Origin: Candidatus Dormiibacterota bacterium
Lineage (GTDB): Bacteria; Chloroflexota; Dormibacteria; UBA8260
DNA length: 5,185 bases
Direction of reading: 5' to 3'
Assembly: GCA_955652455.1 (NCBI GenBank)
Contig: CATPBU010000146.1
Span: forward strand, 1-5,185
The notes beneath the pieces are model-generated. The model saw only the letters and a program-made list of their open reading frames with translations, was not told the origin of the DNA and did not search any database. Shown here piece by piece: positions 4,707-5,185 of the stretch. A program made the translations under genes and the position numbers. Each line of letters opens with the position of its first letter. Within the stretch, counting starts at the first letter, position 1.

Positions 4707-5185
4707 ATGGAGATCAAGGCCGACGTGGGATGGCAAGGTGTGGCCTACGCCTCCACCACGGGGGTGGAGGAGGTTCATACGCTCGCCCTGGAACTCATCG
4801 ACGACTTCAACGGCGTGTCCGATCCCGCCGAGCTGGTGCGGCAGGTGCTGCTCCGCGCCGTCGCGGAGACACGCTCTGACCGGGGGGTTATCTCGTGGAT
4901 CGACGGCAGCGAGATGATCGTCGCCTGCTCCCACGATCCTTTCGGCGAGCTTGTGCCCACGGGCAGTCGCTGGCCGCTGGCCGGGGAGCAGGTGACTGCG
5001 ATGGCGCTGGCGGGAGGCGGTGTCGAGGCCGGCTCCTACGAGGATGTCACCCTTGACGGGGTTAGCCCGGCTCTCGTCCAGACGGATCGCGGGCTGCGTC
5101 AGCTTCTGGTGGTTCCGGTGAGGGTGGCCGAAGAGGACCTGGCGCTTATCTGCGTGAGCCGGCGTCGGACCGAGGAGTACAGCGC
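4707..5185 (+). CDS. GAF-domain protein, N-terminal part (C-terminus cut by window edge)
   Basis: The first 159 codons of a plus-strand gene that is open to the right edge. After about 25 leading residues comes a stretch with the pattern of a GAF domain, a small-molecule or light/redox sensing fold: a helix with LALELIDDFNGVSDPAELVR at 26-45, then LLRAVAETRSDRGVISWIDG at 48-67, SRWPLAGEQV at 87-96, and the two closing strands LLVVPVRV at 133-140 and LALICVSRRR at 145-154. A GAF domain at the N-terminus usually feeds an output module such as a GGDEF, histidine kinase, PP2C phosphatase or DNA-binding domain; none is inside the window, so the output is unknown. There is no signal peptide or membrane segment, so a cytoplasmic location is inferred. 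The ATG at 4707 follows a -10-like box and lies 97 bp from the divergent ElaA gene. A GTG at 4725 is an alternative start. Confidence 0.68.
   Translation, partial: MEIKADVGWQGVAYASTTGVEEVHTLALELIDDFNGVSDPAELVRQVLLRAVAETRSDRGVISWIDGSEMIVACSHDPFGELVPTGSRWPLAGEQVTAMALAGGGVEAGSYEDVTLDGVSPALVQTDRGLRQLLVVPVRVAEEDLALICVSRRRTEEYS

Noticed and set aside
4610..4717. N-terminal extension of the ElaA gene to 4717.
   Set aside because: It would overlap the divergent GAF gene start, and its Arg/Gly-rich residues do not resemble ElaA. Conserved sequence begins shortly after 4609.

Overview
The window is compact, GC-rich bacterial chromosome with six genes. Four are complete and one is cut at each edge. High GC, frequent lack of Shine-Dalgarno sequences and several -10-like boxes close to start codons suggest an actinobacterium or a high-GC Chloroflexota/Dormibacterota-type lineage. 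The leucyl-tRNA synthetase carries an HSEN sequence after its GWDAFG-equivalent motif. I associate that variant, from memory, with Chloroflexota-like LeuRS more than with the common PAEQ type. The sequence alone does not settle the phylum.

Layout from left to right: (1) the N-terminal third of an SMP-30/gluconolactonase-type beta-propeller enzyme on the minus strand, 1-349; (2) a complete leuS on the plus strand, 433-2877; (3) a GNAT N-acetyltransferase on the minus strand, 2922-3398; (4) a secreted lipoprotein of the Lipoprotein_15/COG4315 type on the plus strand, 3550-4104; (5) an ElaA-type GNAT on the minus strand, 4169-4609; (6) the start of a GAF-domain protein on the plus strand, from 4707 off the right edge.

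Every gene points opposite to its neighbours, so no two genes here can share an operon mRNA. There are three divergent gaps (83, 151 and 97 bp) and two convergent gaps (44 and 64 bp). Each convergent gap contains a perfect-arm hairpin that could act as a bidirectional terminator. No gene-free stretch exceeds 151 bp.

The genes do not form one obvious pathway. LeuRS is a housekeeping enzyme, the two acetyltransferases have unknown substrates, the lipoprotein acts outside the membrane, and the GAF protein is probably a sensor or signalling protein. I see no mobile element, RNA gene, CRISPR array or convincing new system. The most noteworthy signal is in the control regions: five of six genes lack a recognisable Shine-Dalgarno sequence, and four of those have a T-A-N3-T box 6 to 11 nt before the start codon. 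This fits leaderless or near-leaderless transcription.
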